A stretch of DNA of 64,000 nucleotides. Source: Cycas panzhihuaensis (lineage: Eukaryota; Cycadophyta). Made by a program: the position numbers and the translations under genes. The notes under the pieces are model-generated. The model was not told the DNA's origin and did no database searches. It was given only the letters and a program-made list of their open reading frames with translations. The stretch covers positions 15,872,001 through 15,936,000 of the forward strand of contig CM041465.1 in NCBI GenBank assembly GCA_023213395.1, given 5' to 3'. Every line of letters begins with the position of its first letter. Positions within the stretch are counted from its first letter, which is position 1. Positions 11,167-22,166 of this stretch are shown in pieces.

Positions 11167-11749
11167 TGTAGTGATCTAGTTCTTCTTTTATAGCAATGTT
11201 TCTCAAAAATATAGGTAATAATCCACAAAAGACAATAATTAGATGCCATTTAATAAGAAAATGAGAAAGGAACGGGAATTACAGAATCTACCAAAGTAAA
11301 TAATAATCTTTATTATTAAATAATACCAAAATAGAGCGAAATTACAACAAAATACTAGTCTTTTCTTAAGAAGTGAGCTTCCCTCTTCGAGGCGAGGAAC
11401 CCTCCAAACTGTAGCCCCCAAATGGGTGAGCTAATTGTAGGCCTAGAATTGAAAATGTACGACCAAAGAACCTCCGACGATGATGAAATGAAACTACAAA
11501 TCCTCCTTAAATAGGTGGCCAAAGGATAGTAATAGAAGTCAGCCAGAAAATGTGATATTCTTCTTAATACTACTCAAATAGAAGCTAGCCAAAACTTCTC
11601 CAAAAATTGGTAGGTTGAATTTAAATGGTTATAACTTTTGATAGAGATCTCAGAATTGACTTTCATCTAAATCGCTGGAATCATCGTTCAAAGACCTTTG
11701 ATTTGAATGGTCATATGCTATACTTTTGACCATATTTTGGAATGCTACT
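11167..11749 (-). repeat. 3' LTR of nested gag-only element
   Basis: Starts TGTAGTGATC on the plus strand and aligns over its length with 13252-13834. Its inner end has decayed from CTACA to CTACT. Confidence 0.88.
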
Positions 11750-11766
11750 ATTCCCTGCCCCTTAAA
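11750..11766 (-). other. Polypurine tract of nested gag-only element
   Basis: The minus strand reads TTTTAAGGGGCAGGGAA next to the LTR, as expected for plus-strand priming. Confidence 0.65.
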
Positions 11767-12861
11767 ATAATACTTCGTCCTCAAAGTATTGAGAATTGCT
11801 TATAGCTCTGTCAAATATTAGACCACCTCCTACTAGATCTTGTAGGTCATGAAGATTTAGCTCGATCTTGTGTCTTCTATAGAGCTTTGCTAGTAAACAT
11901 TTGGCATTTGTCAATGTTTGTTCCTATAGCCAAGTACATGCTATATCTACATCAAGGGGATCTTGGGACTTGTGAGGTGTCTCAGTTACCGTGCCCTAGT
12001 CTTGCCTTGTATTTGTATATTTTGTTTTCAAATGAAATGGTTTATGGAAGGAGAAGAATTGATCATAAGGGTCACATATTGGCAATTGCTTATTATGAAA
12101 AGGAAAAGAAAAGGTAGAATTATGAGCTAAGATTAAGCATAGCTTTGAAGGTATAGGAATAAGGGATAAGTTTTGAAATCTACTTTAGATGGAGATGAAA
12201 ATTCGTGCAAGTTTTGTTAGACCACAACACTTTTTAGGGGAGAGAGAGAGATAGGGAATCAATGATAGATGTTCTTTACGAAAGAAATATTTTAACAGGT
12301 TTTTAGGAATGGTATTTAGACAAAAGGAAATATTTAATGGAAAAAAATAATATTGATGATATGAAATTGAAGGACTTTGGGAAAGGTTGAATAGGGTTTT
12401 GTAAGGGGTAATACTAAGAGGCAAAACCTGATGAACATATTGAAGTTGAAGGGTGTCCTGTCAAGGATTGTTTATAGGGGTTGAAGGAGTAGGTGAGTAA
12501 AGAGATGGACTAGGGTTACAGAGAGGAATTAAAATTTGACCTACGAAAAAACTAAGGTTAGGAAAATTAGGAGCATGGCTAACTATGGGTTGAGGAGAGA
12601 AGGGCTTTTGTATTGCTTTTGAACTAGGGAAAGAGAGAGGACATACAAAACTACCGAATAAAATATACATGTGTAATGCAGGATCATTGGGCACCTTGCA
12701 TGAGATTTGTCAAGAAAAATCTGCTTGTTCTTCATTATCTTTGTACTGCTCTTATGTAACTTTGCCTTGGATTTCCTCTTTGATATTGAAATGAGACTCT
12801 TTTATGGATTGTGCATGCTCCAAGTCTTCTATGTCATCATATTATTTTCTTGGGCTAGATC

Positions 12862-13167
12862 TCATTCTAGTACTTGCAAAACCTCTATGATCTCCTCATC
12901 AATGATGTCTTCTTTTTGCCCTTCCTCATCTACTTGAATCTCACCTTGCTTATATTCTTTAAAAGCTGTGGTAGCCACCTCTAAAAATTGGTACCATAGA
13001 AAAGGTTCTTTAGCCCAATTAATGAACCACTCATAAGCTCGTCCATTCAATATCATTTCTAATAATGGCCCATAATCTTCCATTTCTATATCAGACGCAA
13101 ACTCAAAATTGTCTATCCATTTTTTCATGCCCCCATAATCCTCTAAATTAAAAAAATCTGTCTCCAT
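12862..13167 (-). CDS. gag: Gag-like ORF of nested element
   Basis: The 101-codon ORF starts METDFFNLEDYGGMKKWID and contains EDYGPLLEMILNGRAYEWF and a following FLEVATTAFKEY segment. This is the Retrotrans_gag pattern 'W...E......L.G.A..W........F......F'. It ends in a very acidic tail (DEEGQKEDIIDEEII). It lies about 85 bp from the primer-binding site, the usual place for gag. The rest of the interior (12185-12694) has two further minus-strand frames, one Pro/Ser-rich, that may be downstream parts of the same Gag. No zinc knuckle or protease is visible. It may be a remnant rather than an expressed protein. Confidence 0.6.
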   Translation of the reverse strand: METDFFNLEDYGGMKKWIDNFEFASDIEMEDYGPLLEMILNGRAYEWFINWAKEPFLWYQFLEVATTAFKEYKQGEIQVDEEGQKEDIIDEEIIEVLQVLE

Positions 13168-13237
13168 TTTTTCTCAGGCTTTATATGTTCCAAGTTTTCT
13201 TCCCATGTTTTTCTATGCACTTTCCCTTTGAAACAAA

Positions 13238-13249
13238 GCTCTAATACCA
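13238..13249 (-). other. Primer-binding site of nested gag-only element
   Basis: The minus strand reads TGGTATTAGAGC, an initiator-Met primer site with one mismatch, two bases from the right LTR. Confidence 0.8.
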
Positions 13250-13251
13250 CT

Positions 13252-13834
13252 TATAGTAATCTAGTTCTACTTTATAGCAATTTCCCTAAAAAATACATGT
13301 AATAATCCACAATAAACAATAACTAAATGCTATTCAATAAGAAAATGAACAAGGAATAGGAATTACAGAATCCACCAAAGTAAATAATAATCTTTATTAT
13401 CAAATAATACCAAAATAAAGTGAAATTACAACAAAATATTAGTCTTTCCTGAAGAAGTGAGCTTCCCTCTTCGATACGAGGAACCCCTCTAAACTGCAGT
13501 CCCCAAATGGGCGAGCTACTTATAGCCCTAGAACCGAAAATGTACAACCAAAGAACCTCCAACAATGATGAAATGAGGCTACAAATCCTCATTAAATAGG
13601 CGGCCAAAGGATAGTAATAAAAGTCAGCTAGAAAATGTAATATTCTTCTTAACACTGCTTAAATAGGAGTCAGCCAGAACTTCTCCAAAAACTGGTAGGT
13701 TGATTTTAAATGGTCATAATGTTTGATAGAGATCTCAGAATTGACTTTTGTCTAAATCATTGGAATCATTGTTCAAAGATCTTTGATTTGAATGGTTATA
13801 TGTTATACTTTTAACCATATTTTGGAATTCTACA
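13252..13834 (-). repeat. 5' LTR of nested gag-only element
   Basis: 583 bp, ends CTACA followed by the ACCTT duplication, and abuts the primer-binding site. Its plus-strand start has changed from TGTAG to TATAG. Confidence 0.88.
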
Positions 13835-14070
13835 ACCTTCACTACCCCTTGGGGCACTTTTACCTACAAGGCGATGCCCTTTGGGCTTAAGAATACAAGT
13901 GCCACCTATCAAAGGGTGATGCAATTCATCTTTCATAATCTTATCAACAAAACCTTAGAGGATTTCATGAATTATATGATAGGTGTCTCACACATCAGGG
14001 CCCACCATCCTTCAGATTCACGAGCCATCTTCATATAATATCATAAATATCATGTAAGCCTCAATTCCCT
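13835..14070 (+). pseudogene. pol: Tat-type RT, second half
   Basis: The sequence resumes with TTPWGTFTYKAMPFGLKN and TSATYQRVMQFIFHNLI, the palm motif B of Tat RT. Where the catalytic YxDD should follow, the frame reads NYMIGV, so both Asp residues are lost. Downstream (to about 14250) only fragments of the RT thumb are legible, such as KCMFVV. Together with 10815-11166 this was one gene before the nested insertion. Confidence 0.85.
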
Positions 14071-14249
14071 CAAATGCATGTTTGTCGTAACAGCTAGCAA
14101 ACTTCTCAATTTCCTTGTCTCAAAGTAAGGAATCTAAATTGACCCCAACAAAGTCAAGGCCATCCTTGACATGCTGCCTCTTAAAACTCAATGACAGATC
14201 AAATCATTTTTGGTAGGCTTGGATTTCTTAGGTGTTTCTTGGTGAATTT

Positions 14250-14690
14250 TGCCATAAATGCCAAACCCCTTACTAATCTATTAAAGAAAGGGCCCCTATT
14301 TTTTTAGTCTTCAAAGGCCCAGCAAGCCTTTGAAGAGCTTAATAAAGCCCTCACTTCTGCCCTAACATTGGCACCCCCTCTCTTTGATAGACCATTCATT
14401 CTCTACACTTTGGCTACCGACAAGTCCTTGGGCATTATGTTAGCCCAAGAGGATGATTCAGGAACTGAAAGGGCCATCTATTTTATCAACCATAGCCTTG
14501 TGGTTACCAAACTTAATTACTCCCCCACTGAGAAGGAGTGCCTCTCCTTGGTGTATGCCACCAAGAAGTTTAGGCACTACTTGCTCAAGAACACTACTCA
14601 GGTGATCGTCCAGTCTGATCCCATGAGATACTTGCTTACCCAATCTAACTTGATAGGTAGGACATGCAAGTAGGCCATCCTCCTTCAAGA
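14250..14690 (+). pseudogene. pol: Tat-type gypsy RNase H
   Basis: The 101-codon frame at 14368-14673 carries FDRPFILYTLATDKSLGIML, EKECLSLVYATKKFRHYLL and VIVQSDPMRYLL. These give the D, E and D residues of the gypsy RNase H active site. It follows a KGPYFF-like lead-in at about 14290. The usual second (archaeal-type) RNase H of Tat elements is not readable between this domain and integrase (14690-14920); a copy of such a domain is found far downstream at 20140-20600. Confidence 0.85.
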
Positions 14691-14919
14691 GTTTGATCTC
14701 TAAATCGTCAATAAGAAATTGAAGAAAGAGATCCTGGTGGCTGAGTAAGTTGCCGACACACCCATCCCAAACCCTTCTGATACTGCTATCGACGTTTCCT
14801 TGCCCGATGAGCCTATTTTGGCCATTTAGGATTCTCCTCCTCTTCTACTTATCGATACTGAGTGATCTGGAGACATTATCCGATACCTCACTGAGTAGCA
14901 CTATCATCCCAAAGCCAAC

Positions 14920-16107
14920 GATAAGGTTAGGTCACATATTCAGGCTACTACCAGGTAATACTTTCTCATGGGAGAAGTATTGTATAAGAGATCCTTTAAT
15001 AGGATCCTTCTTCGTTGTGTCAACCCCAACGAAGCAAACCAAATACTTTGTGAATGTCGCAATGGCATTTACAGAGGTCATTTTGGGGGCCAATCCATGG
15101 CCTAACAAATCCTTCGCATGGGGTACTATTAGCCATCCCTCTTTAAGGATGTCCATGCTTATGCCCTGAGATGTCAGCAGTGCCAAGAGCATGCCAACAT
15201 GACCCACTTGCCTTCCAAGGCCCTTCATCCTATCATATCTCCATGGCCCTTCTCCCAATGGGGGTTGGACCTTATTGGAGCCATATCCCCACTTTCTTTG
15301 TCGCAATATAAGTTCATCTTGACTGCAATAGAGTACTTCACCAAATGGGCTAAAGTGGTCCCTTTGTCTTCTATTTTTGGCAAGACAATAGCTGCCTTCG
15401 TCTACTAGCACATCATTTGTCATTTTGGTGTCCCCGACGTCCTGATCAAGGACAACGAAACTCCTTTCTGTAGTAAGGAGATGGACAAGCTTTATGAGAA
15501 ATTTAAAATTTCTCACAAAACCTCCTCTCCTTATTAACCTCAGGCCAACAACCAAGTTGAGTCATTTAACAAAACCCTTATAAACATCTTAAAGAAAATT
15601 GTCATCCAATCTCAAAAAGATTAGCACCTCTAACTCTCTTCTGGCCTATGGGCATATTGCACATCTATCTACATAACTACGTGATTGATCCCATTCTCCC
15701 GGGTGTATAGAATAGAGGCAGTTCTCCCATTGGAGGTGGAGATTCCCTCTTTTTAAGTCTCCCTTTGGGGTCTTGTCGATGAAGAGTCTCTCCACCAGGC
15801 TCACCTCTTAGACCTTGAGGCCTTAGACGAGAGACACTTGATTGCTTACCAAGCGAATCTTGCTTCTAAAGCCAAGGTACAAAGGATGTATGACAAGCAA
15901 CTTCACTCCTATCCTTTACATCCTAGGGACCATGTCCTCAAATTGGAATATCTCTATAATTGCTTATCTAATTTTAGACCTAAATGGGTTGGCCCCTTTA
16001 TCGTTCTCGAGAGCCTCAATAACAATGCTTACAAGATCGCAACCTTGGAAGGTCTTGAGTTTGAGAAAGCTATTAATGGAAAGTTCTTAAAGAAATTTTA
16101 CATGTGA
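14920..16107 (+). pseudogene. pol: Tat-type integrase
   Basis: The zinc-binding part reads LYKRSFNRILLRCVNPNEA, then CQQCQEHANM (near 15175-15200). The core follows at 15199-15408: GLDLIGAISPLSLSQYKFIL, TAIEYFTKWAKVVPL. After an amber codon come VPDVLIKDNETPFCS and PQANNQVESFNKTL, so D, D and E are all kept. The C-terminal frame at 15838-16107 has DHVLKLEYL, KWVGPFIVLES and INGKFLKKFYM, then a stop that is probably the natural end of pol. Breaks are mostly single stops and one or two frame changes (15640-15830). Confidence 0.88.
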
Positions 16108-17059
16108 CTGTCTCTATCCCTACATAGATTAGGCACACCTCTATCATTCTTTTTGCTCTAAAACGAGCCTAAACTATCACCCTAGGCGCGTCCCCATTCC
16201 CCCTAATCACAAGTGGAATGGTGGTTTAGGGTGGTCTTCTCGCTCTTTTTGGGTTCCTCCCATGGGACCTCTTTTTTCCCTTTCCCTGTAGGCCTTGTCC
16301 TCCTAAGTGGGTGTGTTGTCCCTATCCCTCTTGAGCCTAGAAACACTCCCCAGCTAAGACGGCATGCTTGAGTATCATTACTTCCTTTCCCGCTAGCGCT
16401 TTCTTTGCATACTTCGCTATGCTCCTTCAATGGATGTATATGGCTCCCTACCTCCTAGCCCCCACATGTATCTATCACCTACACTTGTGGTGATCGCATG
16501 TGCCCACTAAGAGTGTGGCTCTACATGAAAGAAAGTGTGTGTGTGACTCAAACAATCCTATAACCTAAATCATATAATAATTAACTCAAAATCATCATGA
16601 TCTATAGCTCCTCGTGCACATGTGTACATATATACACATGTATATACAAACATATATACAAAAGTAAATACAACACAATACATCATCATGTATTATCACA
16701 CACCATCATATATCAAATAGGTTGCTAATGACCCCATCTATATACATAAAAACTGATGTGTTATATCATATAAATGGTATGGTATATCATATGTGGGAAG
16801 TTGGATCCTTGTAGGGAGGAGTACAATCATGTGGTGATGTATGGTGACTCCTTAGAGGTCTAGTACTTTCCCAATCAAAACTAAATACACCCTGCTCTCT
16901 AGTGCTCCTCTACTCATGGTGTATTGTCTCCTAGTTGATGTGATCCCTCCCTAGAGGACCACATACCTCTTAAGCTCCTCCTACACCTATGGGAGCTCTC
17001 TGCCTTGCTCCCCTCATCCCGAGGCCTCCTCGGGGTCGTCACCATTGTGTGGGTATGAG
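16108..17059. other. Spacer downstream of Tat pol
   Basis: No domain is recognisable. It holds a C-rich part (16140-16470), then CA/TA-rich simple sequence with many CATCAT and ACATATATACA motifs (16600-16760). It leads into the tail of the antisense frame. Confidence 0.4.
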
Positions 17060-18950
17060 TTTGGCTCTCCGACAACCTAGATGCCATCTGATCTACCAGT
17101 TAATCGTATCATTCCTAGATACGATCCCTCTTACCCTCTACTCTTCAGAGCCTCTCCTCTAGTACGACTACTCTGATGTGACTCTTCGCATCTCCACTTG
17201 CTCCTCCTAAACCTCCAGCACCTGGACCCAATCTTATAGGGTATCTCTCTCTACGTAGGTCCCATCCATCCCTCCCTGTAGCTGTCCCACTCTCACCTAA
17301 TGCTCCTGGGACTCTACTACCCACATGTCTCTAGCCCTAACTAGTGGGGAAAATGCTGTTGTATGATCCCCTGTTGATCGTGGCTCCTCTTTGGCCTGGA
17401 TGGGAGGTTTTCCCTCTATGTAGGCATGGGGGAACATCTCCCAGACTATCACCTCAATCAACCTACCTATCTGTACTTCTCCTGCAAAGTCAAACATGCC
17501 ATACATTAGTATATATATATATATATATACCAAATAAACCAAATCTGAACAAAGCATCTAGATACCTAGTGGTCGAAAGATGACAGGAATGGTAGTGTCT
17601 CACCTCTTAGGACTGCTGGCTCCTCAACTCAGATGACCACCTCCTCCTCAGGTCCACCTGTGACTACTGGTACCTCCTCCTCCTCTGGTACCACCTTGCT
17701 TATCTCCTGCCCTGCCAGGGCACCTCCACCCTCCTTAGCTATCACCGCTACCACTACCTGGGCTCTCCCTACTATCCTCATCCTCTTAACTGGTGTGCGG
17801 GGTGGCCTGCCTCTCCCTGTAGCTCTTGAAGGACCTGCCTCTCCTCTTGTGGCTCCCGAAGTCCCTGCCTCACCTCCTATAGTCCCTGATGGACCTGCCT
17901 CTACTCTTGTGGCTCCCGAAGGCCTTGCCTCACCTCCTACGGTCCTTGATGGACCTGCCTCATCACCTATTACTCTTGATGAGCCTGCTCCATCACCTCC
18001 ACCATCACGATCATCATCATCATCTCTTCTAGGTCTACCTCCTACTCTGCCTGCCTCATCATCACTATCCCACCTCACCCCTCTATATGGGTCTGCCATA
18101 TAATTTACCATGGTGAGGAGTTCCAGTGATGTTGCCTCCACTGATCATCAGATGTACACTTGATCCTCGATCCCCCTGAACTGAGTCTTCCACCTGTGGA
18201 CCATAGGAGCCCACGCTAAGATAGGGTGTGGCCCTCCCACCAGTGCCACTGCTCTAAAGTGATTAAAAAACTAGCATTACATTAGTGTGCTATAAGAGAA
18301 GCCTCCTCTCCCTATTACTCTGATGGCATCCAGCTGGGCGATCAGGTTCACTATTATCAGGGTGGCCTAATCCATCCTCTCCCCAGCCTCACATCTCCTC
18401 ATTATATCCATCCAACTGTCGGGGATATCTATATAGTTTTATTTTTGGGAGATCTGGAATAGAATGCCTAGTGTGATCAATTTCCTTACCCGAGGAATGC
18501 ATGACATGGCCATACTCTACATAGGTATCCCATGCCTCTCCCATCTATCCTGGCCTGTAAAGAATGTGGCCGCCTCCTTATATGCAACATTGTTACAAGG
18601 TAATGCCCCTAACAATGTTGGTGCTCCTCCCACTGGTACTCCTAGGATCCTCCATATATCTCCTTATGTGATGGTGATGCCCCCAACTTGGGGGAGGTGG
18701 AATACATACCACCGACGATCCCAATAGGTGACAATATCGACTAGGAGACATTGGTCTGAGGCATACTGCAGTGTCCTGATGATCTTCATTAAATTACATC
18801 TCCTTAGTATCTACTTGTCTCTCTAAGTCAACATCTCTATGAAACTCATCATCACTACTCTAATGTTTTTGTAGTTGTCCACCACGATAATCACCTATCA
18901 AGCACAAAAAAAGAAACCAGTTAGAATACCTTTATGACCATTTACCTTCC
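17060..18950 (-). pseudogene. Antisense ORF with plant-mobile-domain-like start and an intron
   Basis: One minus-strand frame runs without a frameshift from 18896 to 17604 (431 codons), broken only by about eleven stops (five TAG, three TAA, three TGA). Its N-terminal part, DIVTYWDRRWYVFHLPQVGG, ITIT and WRILGVPVGGAPTLLGALP, resembles the 'W....FHLP.GE.TIT..D...LLGLP..G' pattern of plant mobile domain proteins. The C-terminal half is Asp/Arg-rich with five loosely repeated EAGPSGATR-type units (17822-17990). A 121-bp GT-AG intron (17483-17603) joins in frame to GEVQIGRLIEVIVWEMFPHA and a Glu/Gln-rich likely coiled coil ending near 17060. Tat elements often carry such an extra antisense ORF 3' of pol, and the position fits. 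The domain call is tentative. Confidence 0.6.
17483..17603 (-). other. Predicted spliceosomal intron in the antisense ORF
   Basis: On the minus strand, AAGAG|GTGAGA forms the donor and TTTGACTTTGCAG|GAG the acceptor. ACTAAT about 25 bases upstream of the acceptor is a plausible branch site, and a TA run makes the interior AT-rich. Splicing keeps the frame. Confidence 0.6.
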
Positions 18951-20139
18951 TCAGGATTGCCTCTCAGCCCCTCCTAGCTGAGTTTGGCACTCCTTTAGGG
19001 CATTCTCTATTTTTTTTAGTTTGTATGACTCCACCCCATGCTAAACTCTATGGTACTGTAGAGTTTAGAATGAGGCCCCACTGAGTTTTCAACATAATCT
19101 CAGTGGCCCTGTGGTGAATTTTGTGACACCATGATCTTTGTCGCGGGGCCAGTCACACCCCCTACAAAGGGGGGATTATGCCCATAAAACCCAAAAAAAT
19201 TTCCTAGGTGAGCCACACTCAAGCCCACTAGGACTAGGGCTACTTAATGCCCTGGTCCTCCCTCGTTTTGGGCCTAAATTAGGCTCTAGGAGATCTCAAT
19301 ACCCCCTTAAGGGGCCAAAATTACCTAATAAAAACTTAAAAAGCACATCATTTTCAATTGATGAAATGGAAAGGGTAAGGGGCAATCCACTCACTAGATC
19401 TGGCCTGGCCACCACCATCTCATCTCCCAGGTCCTAACGACTATTTCCTCACCTTGATCCAGTGGCCCAATATCCCTCTTCATGCCTCTGAAGTTGGTTG
19501 CCACTGTGCTGCATAAAGAAAAGGGCCCCAGATCAATTGTGAGGGCATGAAAATGAATCCTGTTTTCACCGAGTTTTCCTTATATAGGCAAGGGCCCTAA
19601 CAGGTACCTCCTCTTTTTCTCCTACCACGACAACCCTTGGGACTATCTCTCTTCCCTTGACACCTTTACCTTCTGGGTCCATCTCCCATTTCACCTCTGT
19701 GGCCCTCTTTTCTTCTCACCCTTTAGGTGCATTTATGGCACTTCCTTTGGTCTTGTAAGGCCCCTTCTACCTTAATTTTTATGTTGTCTCTAAATATACC
19801 TGTGATTATACTCATTTAGCTCATTTCATCATCTTAAACCTAGTTTCAATACCCATTCATGCCTCTGGGGCTCCCAAAGGAAGTGCCCTCCCTGTCTGGG
19901 ACCATGCCTCGCTTCCTCCAGTGGCCTTTGGGACCCCAAAGGGCCCTTTTTACTGTTGTTTCCTTCCTGTCAGCTAAGTCGGTCTCCTCATCCTTGGGTC
20001 CTCCTACCCTTTATGGCCTTTATCAATAGCCACTTGAGTCCCTCATAACTGTTTCACCTTGATGAGTCCTCTTTGCTCATTGATCCTGCCGACACTCTTT
20101 TTCCTCATTCGCCCTATCAAGATCTTTATTCCTTCTACC
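18951..20139. other. GC-richer non-coding stretch with two hairpins
   Basis: No protein domain is visible. CTAAACTCTA and TAGAGTTTAG (19041-19068) form a perfect 10-bp stem. CCCACTGAG and CTCAGTGGC (19077-19108) form a second. The minus strand near 18951 reads GAGGAAG|GTAAAT, which could be a donor for an upstream exon of the antisense ORF, but the implied intron (about 55 bp) is short. Confidence 0.4.
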
Positions 20140-20600
20140 ATGACATTACTCATCTTTAACAATGTTGGAAGCTATGGCAACCTAGGCCCTTCTACTACCG
20201 CATGGATCCTCTGTGACCCCTCTGGGTATGACTACATGCATTCTAGAGTCTTCCTCCTCGAGGCCACTAATAATAAAGTTGAATACACAATTGTTATTGA
20301 TTCACTTACTGATGTGCTCAACTTCCATTGTGGACCTATCATTCTCTTTTGTGACTCTCAAGTTGTGGTGTTCCATCTCACCCAGGTCTACTAAGTGTGT
20401 TGCCCATGCCTGAGGGCCCTTACCTCGACTGCTAGGACTCTTTTGGCTTGTTTTCTCTATGTCGATATCTAACACATTCCTTGGGATCGTAATGCTAAGG
20501 TGGACATCCTTATTTATCTCATCCTTGAGTGTAGCCTCCCTCTCCATGGTGACCCCACTTGAGCAACTTGTCCAGTTGCCTAGGCGCCCAAGTCTCAGGC
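20140..20600 (+). pseudogene. Second-type (Tat aRNase H-like) RNase H fragment
   Basis: The plus strand reads NNVGSYGNLGPSTTAWIL, then LLEATNNKVEYTIVIDSL and FCDSQVVVFHLTQVY, and in the continuing sequence HIPWDRNAKVDIL. This matches the second RNase H of Tat-lineage elements ('FDGAS.GNPG', 'EATNNEAEY', 'GDSQLVV', 'IPRE.N..AD.LA'). The first catalytic Asp is changed to Asn. It is isolated: no RT or integrase is contiguous with it, and it sits downstream of the antisense ORF, not between RNase H and integrase as usual. Confidence 0.65.
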
Positions 20601-20972
20601 CATCCCTCCCTTCATATTGTGAACTATTCACACCTCTAAAAGCTGGCTGCTAATGAGGTTATACTATGGTGACCACTAGGTTTGTTTCTTAACTCTACCC
20701 TTAGCATCACTCTTGCTATATAGCCCTCACAATTTTGAATTACTTATGCACATAACATCCCATGCATAACATTTGTTCAATTGTTTTTGTGGTCATCACC
20801 ACCTTTTTTCTTATACCCTTGTGATGGGGGCATCCCCCTCATCCATTATCATTGCCAGTAAACTATAGAGTGACACATAAGCAACCCCTATGTCCCCTCT
20901 TGATAATCTCCACACCTACGTGTTCTGCCATGACACTCACTTTCACCCTCAGCTCATACCATTGCTATGTTT
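20601..20972. other. Spacer before the microsatellite
   Basis: Nothing recognisable; C/T-rich sequence without a coding motif. Confidence 0.3.
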
Positions 20973-21525
<553 letters not shown>

Positions 21526-21806
21526 TTACTAACATTTTATTGCCAGCATTCGCCATCGCGTTGCGCTTCCAAGCAGCGAGGCTCTATTGCCAAGGGGGCA
21601 GTGTTTCCTGGCTATCGAGAATGTGTATGGATGAGCCAACTCAACTAAGTATAGGTATGCTTCTATCCTTTACCCTAGTCAATTTAAGAAATGTGAATTC
21701 AAGCGCCTCTTTGTTTTCATTACATGATTGACTAATTCATTTACATGACTATTATGCATCCACTACTTAATCATGTTGCATGATATCATTTTAGCATATA
21801 TATATA

Positions 21807-21881
<75 letters not shown>

Positions 21882-22166
21882 CTAACATTTTATTGCTAGC
21901 ATTCGCTATCACATTGCGCTTCCAAGCATCGAGGCTCTACTGCCAAGGGGGTAGTGTTTCCCGACTACCAAGTGTTTCCAAACTACCGAATGGGTTTGGA
22001 TGAGCCAACTCAACTAAGTATATGTACACTTCTATCATTTACCCTAGTCAATTTAAGAAAGGTGAATTGAAGTGCCTCTTTGTTTTCATTATATGATTGA
22101 TTGGTTTATTTGCATGACTATTATGTGTCCGCTGCTTGATCATGTTGCATGATATCATTTTAGCCT
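21526..22166 (+). repeat. Tandem duplication of a 270-290-bp unit with a TA run between
   Basis: Copy 1 (21526-21795) and copy 2 (21879-22166) share CTAACATTTTATTGC, GCGCTTCCAAGCA, TGCCAAGGGGG, GATGAGCCAACTCAACTAAG and TTGCATGATATCATTTTAGC. A pure TA run (21797-21877) separates them, and a TA block also precedes copy 1. Copy 2 has an internal 25-30-bp duplication of GTGTTTCC..ACTACC. Confidence 0.9.

Larger units (their letters stand above)
11167..13834 (-). mobile_element. Nested gag-only LTR element (TR-GAG-like), 2,668 bp, TSD ACCTT
   Basis: Two LTRs of about 583 bp (11167-11749 and 13252-13834) flank a 1.5-kb interior. ACCTT is duplicated at 11162-11166 and 13835-13839, and removing the element rejoins the Tat RT. 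Orientation is minus: the primer-binding site lies beside the right LTR and a polypurine tract beside the left. The interior carries a Gag-like ORF and no protease, RT or integrase, so it is non-autonomous. LTR copies differ at many positions (roughly a tenth by eye), so it is not recent. Confidence 0.88.
10815..16107 (+). mobile_element. Tat-type Ty3/gypsy pol body, split by a nested element
   Basis: RT (in two parts), RNase H and integrase are readable on the plus strand. The integrase C-terminus (GPFIVLESLNNNAYKIATLE, then INGKFLKKFYM) and the RT segment CIDF..IN..W, DNFLLPFIDQIID, MDGFLGYNQI are those of the Ogre/Tat lineage. No gag or 5' LTR is attached: the left part is lost beyond about 10815. 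The downstream antisense frame at 17060-18950 probably belongs to the same element, but no 3' LTR pair proves it. Confidence 0.8.

Noticed and set aside
11239-11421. 60-codon minus-strand frame, with a related frame at 13323-13655
   Set aside because: Both lie inside the LTRs of the nested gag-only element, and the repeated frame only reflects the LTR repeat.
14932-15555. 207-codon minus-strand frame
   Set aside because: It lies opposite clear integrase motifs on the plus strand (CQQCQEHANM, GLDLIGAISPL) and matches nothing itself.
17633-18103. 156-codon plus-strand Pro/Ser/Ala-rich frame
   Set aside because: It is the mirror of the antisense ORF, which has the better case: frame continuity, intron and domain-like start.
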